Source: Fagopyrum homotropicum
Lineage: Eukaryota; Streptophyta; Magnoliopsida; Caryophyllales; Polygonaceae
NCBI GenBank assembly: GCA_033239125.1
Contig: BSWB01000004.1
Span: forward strand, 62,495,501 to 62,559,500
Reading direction: 5' to 3'
Length of the DNA: 64,000 bases
Shown: positions 13,716-25,780 of the stretch, piece after piece
Position numbering within the stretch: position 1 is the stretch's first letter
Layout of the letters: each line of letters begins with the position of its first letter
The notes under the pieces: generated by a model
Seen by the model: only the letters and a program-made list of their open reading frames with translations
Told to the model about the DNA's origin: nothing
The model's database searches: none
Position numbers and translations under genes: made by a program

Positions 13716-14200
13716 CTCACGTGGTTAATGAGGCGTATGGGGAATCTTTCAATTCATAAACATTTTTTTTACTCATGTTAAACATGTGAAATTAGTAGCG
13801 ATATATGATACATAAAAATACATTGTAAACAATGGAATTTACTTTCACGGGAAAAAAAAATAATTGCTCGTACTTCTCGATTATAGCTTGCTCTTCTCGA
13901 TTATAGCTTGCTCTGATAATTGATCAAATTGCGTGTGCAATTAAACACATTAACAACTGATCAAACCGCGTGCGTAATTAAATACATTTACGTACTGATA
14001 CGAACATCATAACGTTTTTCACCCGATTAAAACTCAAACATATAAGTATACAATTGATCAAACCACGTGAGTGCGGGAGAGGGGTGATTGAAGGTTATAA
14101 ACCAAAGATGAAATATTGGGGGTAATTTTTTATTTTATAACTGTAAATAGTTACCCTACCAATATATAGTGATATACACGTGAATGAGGCTTTATATTAC
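13716..14200. other. AT-rich spacer before the LINE
   Basis: Contains short imperfect repeats around ATTGATCAAA..GCGTG (13919-14070) and TTCTCGATTATAGCTTGCTC twice (13876-13916). No gene seen. Confidence 0.5.
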
Positions 14201-14214
14201 ATACAAAAGAGTGT

Positions 14215-17200
14215 TGGACGACTTCTATTGGAGGACTATAGAGGGGAGGATACTCTTCTGTTTGCCGAAGCCTCGGTTGATGAACTCCACATTATCAAAA
14301 GAGTGTTGGACTACTTCTATGTTGATTTTGAACATAAAATAAGTTTGACAAAGTCCCATATTTATGTCTCGAAGAATGTCCAAGGGCCCTTAGAGGGCAT
14401 TCTGAGTGGGTTGTGTGGTATACTGTTACGCTAAGATCGTGTGATGTGTGTACGCAATAAGCTTTAAATTTGTACTCGTTATAATTATCCTAACTCCTAG
14501 CGAACCCGCAGTGTACGGGACGTTTGTAGTAGGGATAGTATTCCGAGGTCGAACACGAAGACTAAGGTGAAATCGAGTCAAACAATGATCAAAGATAGTG
14601 TGAATCTAGACCAAGATAAGATGAGAAACAAAGAAAATGGAAAAACACAATGTTTTTGTTGGTTTTTGTGGTGATCAAACAAAGATCACAAGTCAAGCAA
14701 GATAATAAAACAACTAACAACTCAAGCTAGCAACGAACAAGTAACACAAAGCACAAGTATATGATCAAGAGAGAAAAGTAGATTCTAGAGGTCAAGATTT
14801 CCGGTTATGGCATTAGACTCAAGGTTCTAAGGATTCTAAGGACAAGCTGCGGTGTTGGGGAAAGAATGTTTCACTACTGGAAGCGATTACCGGGTAGGTC
14901 TCTCACTTCACTAATCCCGCATCAAACTCCTATTACCGGGTAGGTCTCAAGGGGTTAGAATAAGGAATTCCACACAAACTAGATACTACTTAAGGGGTAA
15001 CCCTCTCCTTACCGGGTAAGTCTCGGAATAGGGAAATCTCAAGCAATAATCCTAGCACACTCGATCCAATAGCGGCTTATGAGGCTCACTACTACCTAGA
15101 ATTCATCTTCTAAGGTATCTAAAATCGGGAATCATCGGGTAGATCTCTTCCTTCACTTAGGTTGATAGCATTAGGTGATCCTAAGCTAAATTAGGCTTAA
15201 TAAACACTAGGATTTAACAATCTAACACCCCAATCATACAGATTCATCATTCAAAGAGCAACAGAGAAGGAAATCGGGTGGATCATAGGGAAATCGGCCG
15301 ATTTACCTGTAGAACAGGTCGATTTTCCTCTCTGGTTAAGGTTTGGTTCAATCAATTTATCCTAAACTAACATATAAGTCCATCCTATCATCACCCAAGC
15401 CATAACCATCAATCCATCACTCCAGAATCACAATAAACTAGCCAATAGTATGCATATCAAGATCCAAAATCATCAAACAAGCATACATGGTGTTCATAGA
15501 TGGATAATGAAAGATAAGCAAGCAAAATCAATAAATCTCAATTAAATCTAAGTTGTAGCAAGACTTACAAACTCTAAAATGAAGATCCAAAACGTTCCTA
15601 ACAACCCTTGCAATAGTTCTTCAATCCAAGACTCTAAAATCACTCAAAACCTCACTATCACTCCTAGAATGCTGTTCTTCCTCTTCCTTCAATCCTTGAG
15701 AGCTTTTCTTCTCCTCTAATATTTTCCCCCAATTGATGAGCTGTGAATGAGAGTGTGGGAGAGGAGAGCTCTCCAGCAACAACCTGCAGGACCACTTATA
15801 TTCTCCACCAAGAGCAAGGCCGGACAAGAGATCGTGGGACACGTGGCTTAAGCTGTCAAAGGCCCAAAAATCGACCTAGTGAATTAAATCGGCCGATTTA
15901 GCTGCTAGTTGGTCCGATTTTCTTCAGCAGAATCATGCTATGATCGTCTAGCCATGAGTTGCTCCATTGCTTGCACCAATAGTGGTCTTTGTGTCCTTTG
16001 TTGCTCCAATTATGCTCCTCCAAAGCTTCGGATGTGTACCATCATGAGGCTTGGCCCTCTAATGTATCGGTTAACGTCCAAAAGACCCCCGAAATACCTA
16101 CAAAGCAACGCACAAGTCCGTGTAGACGTCTATCTCGACAAAATACGTGATTTGAGTGCAAACGTCGTGAATTAGTGCTAAACCGTGCATGAATGAGTGA
16201 GAAATCTATCTAAATGATTACCTAAACCTAAGTCATAAATCGTGTTATCATATACCATCTACCCGTCATTTGGGGAAGTATCTGGGAATCCCGTAATTTC
16301 ATGAGAAGGTCTCCAAATCCACTTTCAACCCACTAATCGAGAGAGTTAATAAGCGACTTGCAGGATGGAAAGCGAAGTCCCTCTCCTTTGCGGGTCGAGC
16401 GATGTTAGTCAAGTCTGTCCTCTCTGCACTCCCGGTTTATCATATGAACTTTATTTTCTTACCAAAGAGCGTGTTAAGAAATCTTGATAGGATATGCCGG
16501 AACTTTCTGTGGGGCAATTCGTTGGAGAATAGGAAGATTCATCTGCTTAGTTGGGATAAGATGTGTTAGGTGAAGAATGCTGGATGTATTGGGATTAGAA
16601 GAGCGGAAGATTCCAACATGGATATCCTTGCAAAGCTCGGATGGCATCTGTTTATGAACATGAATGAGTTATGGGCTCGAGTCTTGCTGAGCAAATACTC
16701 AATAAGAAGATCTGACTGGCCAAGCAGTCTGAACTGTAGAAGCGGTAGTTCCTATACTTGGTAGGGAGTTATGATGGTCTATAACCGAGTTGTGATGCCG
16801 AACTTGGGTTGGAGTGTTACTAATGGCAGAAAGGCGCGCTTTTGGTCTGACTATTGGTTGGGTAACTCGACCCTGAAACAATTCAGTCAAGTGCCGATAA
16901 GCCATGACGAAGCTAATTTACTAGTTCGGGATGTTTGGTTACCCACGGGATCTTGGAATTTGGGGTACCTAATAGGCCGTCTGAGTAGCGAGGGAGCTTT
17001 GCAGCTTATGACATGGTCACTATTGGAGGACTATAGAGGGGATGATACTGTGTATTGGATTGGATCCAAAGATGGGTTGTTTTTCATTGCTTTAGCATTC
17101 CGTTTCATCACACGGAGTAGAGCTTACAATCAGACAAACGATGGGTTGTTCACACGGATTTGACAGATTGAAGCCAGTGAGAGGATGCGCTGCTTCATGT

Positions 17201-18205
17201 GGTTAGTGGTGTGGGGAGTTCCTCTTACAAATGCAGGAAAGTTCAGGCAACACATGGCTACTGAGCCGTTTTGTTCATGTTGTCCTCAAACTGATGAGTC
17301 CCTCATGCATCTTTTACGTGATTGTCCTAGAGAAGACATGATATGGAAACAAATTGTCCCAGTTACGCACCAGGAAGCGTTTTTTAGCAAGGAGTGGACT
17401 GAGTGGCTGGTGGTCAATGTCAATCTGAGCCGACCTTTTCCTCTTGGTGGGCTTTGGAATCAAACCTTCGTCATTGTGGTGTGGTGGCTATGGAAGTGGA
17501 GGAATGCTAGGGTTTTTCAGAATCAGAATGGGGAGTTGCACTCGGTGGAGTTCCTGAGAGCAAGGGTACTAGAGATAGAGAATGATAGAGTTGGGGCTTC
17601 TGGATCGTCTCTGTCGCCAAAGAGAGAGAGAGAGAGAGGCTAGTCAAGTGGAGCAAACTCTAGGAGCAGTGGGTCAAAATCAATTCAGGCGGGGCGAGGA
17701 GTCTTGATGGTCGTGCTACGGCGGCTGCTGTCCTGAGGAATGATAGAGGGGAATGGGTGAGAGGTATGGCGATTAACCTGGCATTGCTTCAGTCCCGGAG
17801 GCGGAACTTTAGGGTTTGATCTATGGCTTGGAAATTTCATGGAATAATGGCTATATGAGAGTCCTTGCGGAGGTCGACTGTTCATTAACGGTGGAGTTGG
17901 TCATGAAAGGTGTGTGTCCGCATCACCCTCTCTTTAGCTTGGTAATGCGTTGTCAAGGCTTCTTTACCCGGAATTGAATTGTAAATCTCGAACATGTGTT
18001 TAGGGGAGGGAATAGAGTAGCTGATGCTCTTGCTAATTTCACCTTCACATGTGAAGTAGGGGTGCATCATTTAGTTTTTCCCCCTTCTTGGGCGATTTCT
18101 GTTCTTTTAGATGACTATAGAGGAGTTTAGCCTTCCTCGTATGACTCGTTTGTAAGTTGTTTTATTTTACACAGAGTTGTGCACTCCTTTCGACTAAAAA
18201 AAATA
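14215..18205 (+). mobile_element. 5'-truncated LINE (non-LTR retrotransposon), inactive
   Basis: The visible order is typical of plant L1-like LINE ORF2: the end of the reverse transcriptase palm (DTLLFAEAS at 14250), the conserved KYLGIP region (about 16277-16295), AGWKAKSLSFAGRAMLVKSV (about 16365), a zinc-binding zf-RVT-like block with CSCCP and H..C (17185-17340), and a ribonuclease H-like domain (about 17685-18050, with RNDRGEWVRG and FRGGNRVADALANF). It ends in a short A-run near 18197. Stops and frame changes (for example 16567, 16763, 17161, 17640) make it non-functional. ORF1, the endonuclease and most of the RT are missing, as expected after 5' truncation. A solo LTR (14424-16250) interrupts it. 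I found no convincing target duplication for the LINE itself. Confidence 0.85.
14424..16250 (-). mobile_element. Solo LTR inserted in the LINE, 5-bp TSD
   Basis: The 1827-bp insert starts TGTTACGC, ends GTTATCA and is flanked by TATAC on both sides (14419-14423, 16251-16255). Removing insert plus one TATAC restores an open LINE frame across the junction. No gag, pol or primer site is present, so it is a solo LTR. Near its left end, read on the minus strand, is CGTACACTGCGGGTTCGC, closely matching the 3' part of the Athila LTR at about 25540 (CGTACACTGCGGGTTCAC). This suggests a related Ty3-type family with sense on the minus strand. Internal ACCGGGTAGGTCTC motifs recur (14890-15010). Confidence 0.85.
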
Positions 18206-18354
18206 AGGAGCCCATCATGGTTGAAGTTACCCTTATTGTTCCCGGATAGCAGCCACCTCCAATGACCTTTTTTTATGTGCATGCCTAAAATGGCTCCACT
18301 TCCTCGACCAACCATCTTCTCACACGCCTACAACCAAGCAACTCATGTATATTA

Positions 18355-18675
18355 GAGCATGTACAATAATAATTTTTTTGCCCAATTTCTTAACTATATT
18401 TTTTACTTTTTCTATCTTCCACCTTATCCTAACAACTCAATTTTTTTAACTTTCTTTTTAAGTTGTAAAAGGATAAAATAGAAACCGAAATATTATGATT
18501 GGTAGAATTATTGTTTATCATTGATCTTGAGGTTATCCAAGGGTTGAAATTTCTCTACCCTCTCTTTCCTAGGTTACTTAACACACAACCAACCCATGAT
18601 TTTTTCAGCCAAAAAGTCACTTTTGTTTAAAAATTTAATGTATTTAATTCTAAAAAACTACTACTGTGTGTGCTC
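18355..18675. mobile_element. Tourist-like MITE (PIF/Harbinger type)
   Basis: The 321-bp AT-rich element begins GAGCATGTACAATAAT and ends with the imperfect inverse ACTACTGTGTGTGCTC, flanked by TTA on both sides (18352-18354, 18676-18678). A TTA/TAA duplication and GAGCATG-type ends are known for Tourist-like MITEs. It has no coding capacity. Confidence 0.7.
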
Positions 18676-18769
18676 TTACCTCTCCCTTCTAACGGTGAGT
18701 TTGTTCTTCCTTTTGGAGCAAGATAATCTCTCAAGCTAAGCGGTAAAGTCCTTTCTCGGAATTTTTCTC

Positions 18770-20620
18770 ATGGTAGAAGAAGAAGTTGCTTCCACAAATC
18801 AGGATATACAAGCAGTCTGCGAAGAGTGTAAAACAAACCTTTCAAAGTACAAATGCCCTGGTTGCTCTTTACGAACTTGCAAACTCTCTTGTGTCAAATC
18901 CCACAAGTAGCGAACCTGCTGTACTGGAAAAGGGATCAGACCCACTTTGTTCCCTAGTCTCAATTCGATGATAAACTCCTCCTTTTAGATCCTTTCTAAA
19001 ACCCTTTTTATTATTTAAATTAGGTCGATTTTTTGCTAGAAATTTTCTTTCAATCAAACTTAAATGTTAAATTATATCAGGGAAACTACGTTTGATTGTA
19101 GAATATTTACAAGTATCATTTTTTATGGTTGTATGAGTTTTTTTAAAACTGCTAGATCAATATATATTTGTTTGGAGATTAGGTATTTCTTAGTATTTTA
19201 CTTGCAATTAGATATCAATTTGCTTGTGGATGTGAAAAGGGTTGTTGAATCCGCTCAGAGAACGCATATTAAGCTCCGTGGGTATCCCAAGTTTAACTTG
19301 CTTGGCCCTCTCAAGGGCCTTCAGATTGTCGCTGCTAGGAATATCACCAAGCTATGGGTCGGTTTCTCCCCAATGGAACGTTGAAAAGGGAAAGAAATAA
19401 ATCTAGATACATTCAGAGTAAATGTTTCTTTATCAGAAAAATCGATTGTTCCCTAGAATGCATGGTATTCTTCTGTTGTTATACATGATGATAATTTTAG
19501 CATGTCTCTCTTTTCAAGAAGAAAACCATATCGTGGAAAATTGAGTGGAGGTTTCATTATACTGATACCATTTTACTTGAATATGGGTGAGATGACATGT
19601 ATGTCTATAATTTAGTCATTTAACACTAGCTAGTTCAATAGCTGTTAACTTACCAAACATGGATTAAATTTTGTGTCAGCAGCGTACATGGGAACATGAT
19701 ATTGCGCTCTGTAATAGAAAAGCATCTACGGCCAAGCCCATGGAATCATAAATTGAGGAAATTTTATGGTCAACAGTTGAATGACCTCAAGTTTTTCATC
19801 AGCAAATACCCAAAGGTTTATTCATTTGTTCTTTTGAGTTGAAAATCTTGGATTTAGTTTTCAAAAATTACTAGACCATGACTTTTTAATGTATCGTGTT
19901 ATAAATCATAATATTGTCCTCGAGTTATGTTATAACAATCATAGCAAGGATTCAGACATTGTCATAAATCATAATATTGTCCTCGAGTTATGTTATGACA
20001 TTCATAGCGAGGATTCAGACATGCTCATGAAAGTCTATACAGAAACTCTTGTACATGGTGTTTTCCCTGTTGCTTCTAGTCTTAAATGTTCTTCAACACT
20101 AGAAATACTGTTTTGCACTATTCAATTTTAAATTTTTGTGTCATTTTATGGTTTTGTGTTACGCATATAACGTAATGTACTAACTTTGTTTCTTTTGTCT
20201 ACCTTTTACGGGGGGTGGAAATCATCTTTCCGTGAGCTTGACATTAATGCTCCATTTTCGCACCTTTTGTCCAACTTTGTTATATTAGAATACCCTGTTA
20301 TTCACGTCTTCCTCCCATCTGATAGCTATGATTTTGAAGTTGTTAAGGACCTTAAGCCGCTTCTAGTTAAAGAAGAGCTCAAACCGTGCAACACGGATAA
20401 TTACCTAAGTCAATCGGATGGCATTCATTTCAAGGAAGAAGAGTTTGAAGAAGAAGAAGAAGAACATGGAAAACTCCCTGACCCCCAAATTCTTGATCTT
20501 TTCAAACCACATTCATCGGAGCAGAATAATAATCAAAAAACAACAGAAAATGTTAGTACCCATGCAAACAATCTTCGACTTCTTGATGCATTGGAAGAGC
20601 AGTTTATACCGTGCACGTAA
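18770..20620 (+). pseudogene. BCD1/ZNHIT6-like box C/D snoRNP assembly protein, decayed copy 1
   Basis: The ATG at 18770 opens 46 codons containing a HIT-type zinc finger (CEECKTNLSKYKCPGCSLRT followed by C, C and H), the hallmark of BCD1, a nuclear factor for box C/D snoRNP assembly. TAG at 18908 replaces the expected residue after SHK, a 1-bp loss follows near 18931, and another stop follows near 18957. Later blocks in shifting frames match the family: KRVVESAQRTHIKLRGYPKF (about 19235), WKIEWRFHYTD (19535), IEKHLRPSPWNHKL (19712) and LEYPVIHVFLPS (20288), then an acidic C-terminal tail (EEEFEEEEEEH). The 3' part keeps an open frame (20186-20620). Several lesions argue against function. A second, poorer copy lies at 42.66-43.79 kb. 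Confidence 0.75.
19899..20026. repeat. In-frame 63-bp tandem duplication within BCD1-like copy 1
   Basis: A unit starting ATAAATCATAATATTGTCC occurs at 19901 and again at 19964. Exactly 63 bp separate them, so 21 codons (INHNIVLELCY...) are doubled without shifting frame. Confidence 0.9.
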
Positions 20621-20900
20621 CATTGTATAAATTATATAATAAAAAATAGCTATACTCGTGCATTATACTCATTTTAATTTCACCTCGAGTATATAAGCGT
20701 GCATTGAAAACGTAATGTTATATAAATTATATTATAAAAAATGAATGTTGTATTATAATATAACTAAATAGTTATACGTGTGCATTATCATTAGATTTCA
20801 CATCTTATATATTAGCAGTACTTATGCATACAAAAACTATATAATAAAAAATAGCAATACTACGTAATACTTCATGCTCGAGTGATTGCACATAGGACAT
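20615..20900. repeat. Degenerate AT-rich tandem repeats
   Basis: Units resembling GTATAAATTATATAATAAAA with a following CGTGCATTAT word recur three times with about 90-120 bp spacing. No gene. Confidence 0.6.
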
Positions 20901-21895
20901 TCTTGTCAAGCACGAGTGAATTGTTGAATCGGAACGGAAAACAAATGATTCGTGTGAAGTTATTATTGTAGTATTCTATTGATTTATAAAGGGTAACCAT
21001 ATATACTTATCCTAAAATACATAGTATCAAATTAGTATACAAATATAATAGAGAAAATTTAGCTAGTAGGGCATATTTTATTTGTAAAATACTAACTAGG
21101 CCCCTATTAATTATCTAATTAAAAATAGAAACAAAGATAAAAATCATTAATTCAGAGGGCATAAGTGAAAACGTAAAATTTCACACCTATAAAATCATTA
21201 ATTCAGAGGCCCCCTTTTAGTCGGCGGTGGTTAAGTCGGCGGCGGAAATGGATGCCTTGCTTTTTTGTCTATTTGCTAGCAGCTTTGAACTCAATCCATA
21301 CTCTGCGACGATGCAATCTCTTTGGTATTATCTATATTACCTAATCATCTTTTAAATAAAAATAAGAGAATTATGTATTAAATATTTTTTTATTATAAAA
21401 GTATACTAAATATATATTATATAAAACATGGGAGCAGTGGCAAGCTTAAAATTATATTTTTTTTAAATATACATTGTATAAAAGTGTAATAATTATTGGA
21501 TGGCAGGCTTAAAGACAAATCATCCTCTATTAACAAGTGGATTCAAATTTTTTTTGGTGGTCATAATTATTGAACGGATATGCTTGTTACAGACAAAAAG
21601 TTGAAAGGACGAATGAATTTTATTTCATAAACAGGCTTCATTTAATTTTTATAGTTATAAATGGTCTTGTGTAATTGAATTTGTGTAAACAAACCTTGTG
21701 TAAACAACGGGCGTGTGTAAATGACGGGCTCGAAATTGTATATTAATAGTGTATAATTGAAATTGTGTATTAAACTTATGTAATAACATCGTGTATTAAA
21801 TCCGTGTATCAACAAGAGAATACACAATGTTTAATTAGTCCAGCTGGTATAAGTGTGGGAGGGAGGGCCTATCACCCAATGTTCGAAACTCACTA
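20901..21895. other. AT-rich spacer, no gene seen
   Basis: Contains short GTGTAAA/GTGTATTA repeats (21660-21830). I recognise no frame. Confidence 0.5.
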
Positions 21896-21980
21896 GCAAC
21901 AAAATTTGGATTTTATTTAGTTGATTGGGCTATCTTTATTAACAAAATTTGGATTTTATTTAGTTGATTGGCCTATCACC
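21896..21980. repeat. Tandem duplication of about 44 bp
   Basis: AACAAAATTTGGATTTTATT with TAGTTGATTGG occurs twice, at about 21899 and 21943. Confidence 0.85.
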
Positions 21981-22371
21981 CAAGGTGATGTGGCATGTCA
22001 CGTCACCTTTTTTTTCGGGAAAAAATCTGGAAAAAAAACGGTGATGTGGCATGCCACATGTCACCACCACAAAAAGAACAGTTAGTAATAAAAATATGGT
22101 TGTTCATATTTTTATAAGTATGTGTTCATTGTTCTTACAACTATGGTGTTCATAGATTTTAAAGTAAGTGTTCATGGTTTTAAAGTAAGTGTTCATGGTT
22201 TTTAAAGTAAGTGTTCATATTTATTAATAACTGTTCATTTTTCCCCAACACTAATTGTTCATGTTTTAACACTAAATGCTCATTTTTGTAAAAATTTTCT
22301 TTTGTTTCAAATCGTGTAAAAAATATGATGTTCATTATTTTAAAAGTGTGTGTTCATAATTTTCAGAGTAA

Positions 22372-22563
22372 GGGCTCGTTTGGAAGCGTTAGGAATCATT
22401 CCCGGTAACGGAATGATTCCGAATCAATCAAAAAATGCGTTTGGTTAGAGGTCTTTTAACACATTAAAGTAATTTCATCATTTCTAGTTCTTTTCCTAAC
22501 CCTTATCCGATTCCATTCCGTTTCCATTCCGTTTCCATTCCACCGCTCCAACCAAACGGGCAC
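22372..22563. mobile_element. Tourist-like MITE nested in the GTTCAT repeat
   Basis: The 192-bp insert starts GGGCTCGTTTGG, ends CCAAACGGGCAC and is flanked by TAA (22369-22371, 22564-22566). The GGGCTCGTTTGG-type terminus and TAA target are standard for Tourist/Harbinger MITEs. Confidence 0.75.
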
Positions 22564-22752
22564 TAAGTGTTCATATTTTTTAAAGTAAGTGTTCATAATT
22601 TTATTAATGATTGTTCATTTTTTTTTGTTATAGGCAGTGTTCATAGTTTTATTACCAACTGTTCATTTTATGGTGGTGCCACGTGGCATGTCACGTGGCA
22701 TCACCACGGCTCTCCTAATTCCTATCCACAAGGGTCCTCCTCACTTGAACCA

Positions 22753-22754
<2 letters not shown>

Positions 22755-22800
<46 letters not shown>
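22755..22800. repeat. (TA)n microsatellite
   Basis: Forty-six bases of uninterrupted AT at the edge of the GTTCAT repeat. Confidence 0.95.
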
Positions 22801-22802
<2 letters not shown>

Positions 22803-23988
22803 TATATACAATATAAGTTTGAGTGGAAGATTGCTACAGTGCCGGGCTTTTTATCTCACTTCCAGCCCACTAGACTTTTGAGCTACTTTGATAGTGTTAA
22901 TTTCATGCCCGTCAAAGCCCATATGAATTGTGAATAATATACTGGGCCGCCTCTTCGAATGTGTCGGCCATTATTATCCTCCTCTACAACCTTTAGTATC
23001 CCTAGGTCATTGATGACTGCGTTTTTTACCTTCCACGCGTCCCCACCGGCAACATTGACTGCAACTGCTCTGAGTTTTCGCCACGTGTATTTGGCGTGTT
23101 GTTTTCTGAGCATTCCACCGAAGGGCTATTACTTGCAGCCGTAGATGACTTCCAATGCGGTCGCCTTAAATGCGTTACCATCAGACTTACAAGGGTTTTG
23201 TGCCTCTCATTGGGCACTCGCAATCGGCGTTCACCTCTCATTGGGAACTCGCAACCGACGCCTCCTCCTTCGCTTTCAGCCGACGACCTCAAGATCAGAT
23301 ATGGATGCAGGTTTATTTTGGCCTTTTGTTGTCTCGATTTCATTCTTATACTTATGGATTTAAAAAATTTGTTTGGTTTGTTAGATCACCCTTTGAGATT
23401 CTTAATAAAGAGGTTTTTGGTACAGTTGTTTTGTACTCATATATATACACAGACTGAGTTTGAGCTCTTTGAATTTGTTTGGCTATGGCTATAAAGTCTA
23501 TTGTAGTGTTTTGGAATTAGGTGGAAGCCAAGGGTGGGTTCTTGCTGTTTTAACAACAAATTTCTAATGAGTACATCAAACTTTTAATTTTGAATTCATC
23601 TTCTACCCAACCTTTTACCGCAAAGTTCATTCTAGCTTAATCGTTGGAACATAAAGTTTGGAATACTGTCATTTTTCCATGCTCGTCATTGATTTGTTAT
23701 TTACTGTGCTGATTTGCTCAGGCACGCAATAGCGCCACAATTCTCATATTGAAATGCTTTCCGATTAAATTATTAGCATTGAGGGTCAATACAAAAATCA
23801 GAGGTATGTTTCTATGTTAATGTCCTTTCGGTTTTATATGCGTCTGATTGTATGCTAAACAATAAACAGATCCTTAATTTAAACAGCAAACAGATCCTTA
23901 ATATTGTCTTGCAAATTAAGGTTAAACTCTTACAAAGTAGAAGGACAATTGAGTAGGTGTCTTTCATAACAAAGTCTTATAAGAGAAG
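22801..23988. other. Spacer with a GC-richer patch, no assigned gene
   Basis: The patch 22900-23310 is open in several overlapping frames on both strands, which is not discriminating. It contains a 29-bp direct repeat (CTCATTGGGCACTCGCAATC at 23213, CTCATTGGGAACTCGCAACC at 23242). I recognise no protein family; it may be a relic 5' region of a gene. Confidence 0.4.
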
Positions 23989-23993
23989 GTTTT

Positions 23994-25616
23994 TGATAGC
24001 ATGAAATATGACCATATTTTAGGCACTTGTTTTGATTGCTTTTCCCTTTTAGTTGTGCACATGGATAAGAGTTTGAAGCATTTATGAGCACATTCACCTA
24101 TTTTGTTGATATAGAGATCTACACAAGCTTTGTTATGTTTTTAGGTGAATAAAGACTCGGATTGGAGCATATATGAGAGAGTAGGAGTATTTGATCATGC
24201 TAGGCATCAAGAGGATGCATTGGAGAAGCTAAGGAAGGAGCGTGATTAGAGAACTTTACGAGACAAAGGCTTTTACAAAGGAATAAGACAAATCACGGCC
24301 AAACCAAGAGAACCACGACCGTGGTTTTAGCATTGAGGGCGTGGAAAACCATGTCAAGAGCAACGGAAAGATTCCACGACCAGAACCACGACCGTGAAAG
24401 TTTACACTAGACCGTGATTCTTATAACGGTTGCCACGTGTTATATTTGTCACGTCAGCGACGGTTATCGGCTATTTCGTAACCCTACTTTTTCCTTATAA
24501 GAAGGCTGAAGAAAGGAGAAATTAGGGGACTCGCATTGACGGCTGCATACGCTACATTTCATTGCAGTTTCTTAGGAAGATTCCATTGCGTACAGGGAAG
24601 ATTCTGAGAAGGACACATTTCGAGATTGCGTACTTAGGAAGATCTTAGGGTTTACATTCGAAGGCGGATTGACATCCCGTTCTTCATTGTTCCTATAGAT
24701 TGTTGTGAGGATTTCTGTTCCCTATTCCGCTTTCATTGAACACATATACTTATTGTCTGTTTTCGAGATTGATTATTCGATTATTATTGAATTTTCAGAG
24801 TTTTACCCTTTTTCTCTTTTAAACTTGATTTTTGATTCAATGATGGTAATTGACTAAAAACCTTTTAGCAATTCTAAGGTGAAGGGTTGATAGTTGTGGC
24901 TTAGATAATGATAGATTGAACTTTAACAGATTGGACCGTGAGAGTTGCGAGAAACTTTGTAGTCGAGGCTTTTCACGGTCTGTTCTTGAGTTCCATGGCC
25001 GTGGTTCTTCAAGATCCAGCCGTGGTTTCCTTTGTCATACGCCTTTTGCTTTTGCTTTGATCCAAAGTAAAGATTTGCTTTAACCTAGCCTTGACTTGCC
25101 CTTTCTAGGTAGTAGTGAGACTCAACATCCTCTATTTTGGTTTCGAGTGTCACAACCTTAACCGTTTTGGCTTATCTTTGAATCCCTTGGGTTAGGGCAT
25201 GGGTATATGAGAGTAATTCTTATCCTTCGGTCCTTTCTTTATTGCAGCCTCAACAACCTTTATAGAGAGAACATTTGGGTGAGACATATAGGGTTTTGGA
25301 ACTTTTCCGTACTTAACCTTACATTAGATATACCTTTGCAATCCCGACTCTGTCCTTATATCTTTAGAATATCTTGAATCAATTGCCACAATTAGATACC
25401 TGAATTTTTAGAATTGCTGTTTTCCCAATATTATTTGTAAAAGCTTCTATTTTACTTGCTTGACAATTTGTGAACTGATTTTGTTCCCCCCAAATCCCTG
25501 AGTACGATACTCTGGAATTCTTGTTTTACTGCGCCGATCCGTACACTGCGGGTTCACTTTGCTTTTATTTTAGTTTTATAAATTTAAGATTTGCATGCAC
25601 ACTTTCGAGCGAACAA
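23994..25616 (+). repeat. Athila 5' LTR
   Basis: It begins TGATAGCATGAAATATG and ends CGAGCGAACAA immediately before the primer site. It is near-identical to 35230-36722 joined to 38793-38925. Confidence 0.9.
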
Positions 25617-25621
25617 GTTTT

Positions 25622-25639
25622 TGGCGCCGTTGTCGGGGA
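25622..25639 (+). promoter_or_regulatory. tRNA-Asp primer-binding site
   Basis: TGGCGCCGTTGTCGGGGA lies a few bases after the LTR. It is complementary to the 3' end of plant tRNA-Asp with one change (T for C at position 12), as is usual for Athila elements. Confidence 0.85.
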
Positions 25640-25780
25640 TTTGGTTTAGGCCAAATTCAGCTCTCAGTTGTCGAGGTTGGGAGCTTTTCTCTTGTTATTT
25701 GATTTTTCTTTTTGAGTGAGTTTTGAAGGTCTAGATCCACAAAAGACCTTGTTCCTTTTGATCCCGAACTTGAGAAGACT

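Larger units (their letters stand above)
21978..22800. mobile_element. GTTCAT-rich AT repeat with palindromic ends, probably non-autonomous transposon
   Basis: Near both ends lie copies of a palindromic word (GTGATGTGGCATGCCACAT at 22042; GTGGCATGTCACGTGGCATC at 22682). The body has more than ten GTTCAT words, many as GTGTTCAT or TGTTCAT, and the right end runs into (TA)n. Similar sequence in inverse orientation is at 40.06 kb (AGTTCAAGTGAGGAG there, CTCCTCACTTGAAC here). Class is uncertain; a Helitron-like or MULE-derived repeat are both possible. Confidence 0.45.

Noticed and set aside
15621..15842. 73-codon minus-strand frame
   Set aside because: Within a solo LTR; no conserved domain.
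22883..23494. Overlapping open frames on both strands in a GC-richer patch
   Set aside because: Frames conflict, none matches a known family, and openness follows from composition and a short direct repeat.
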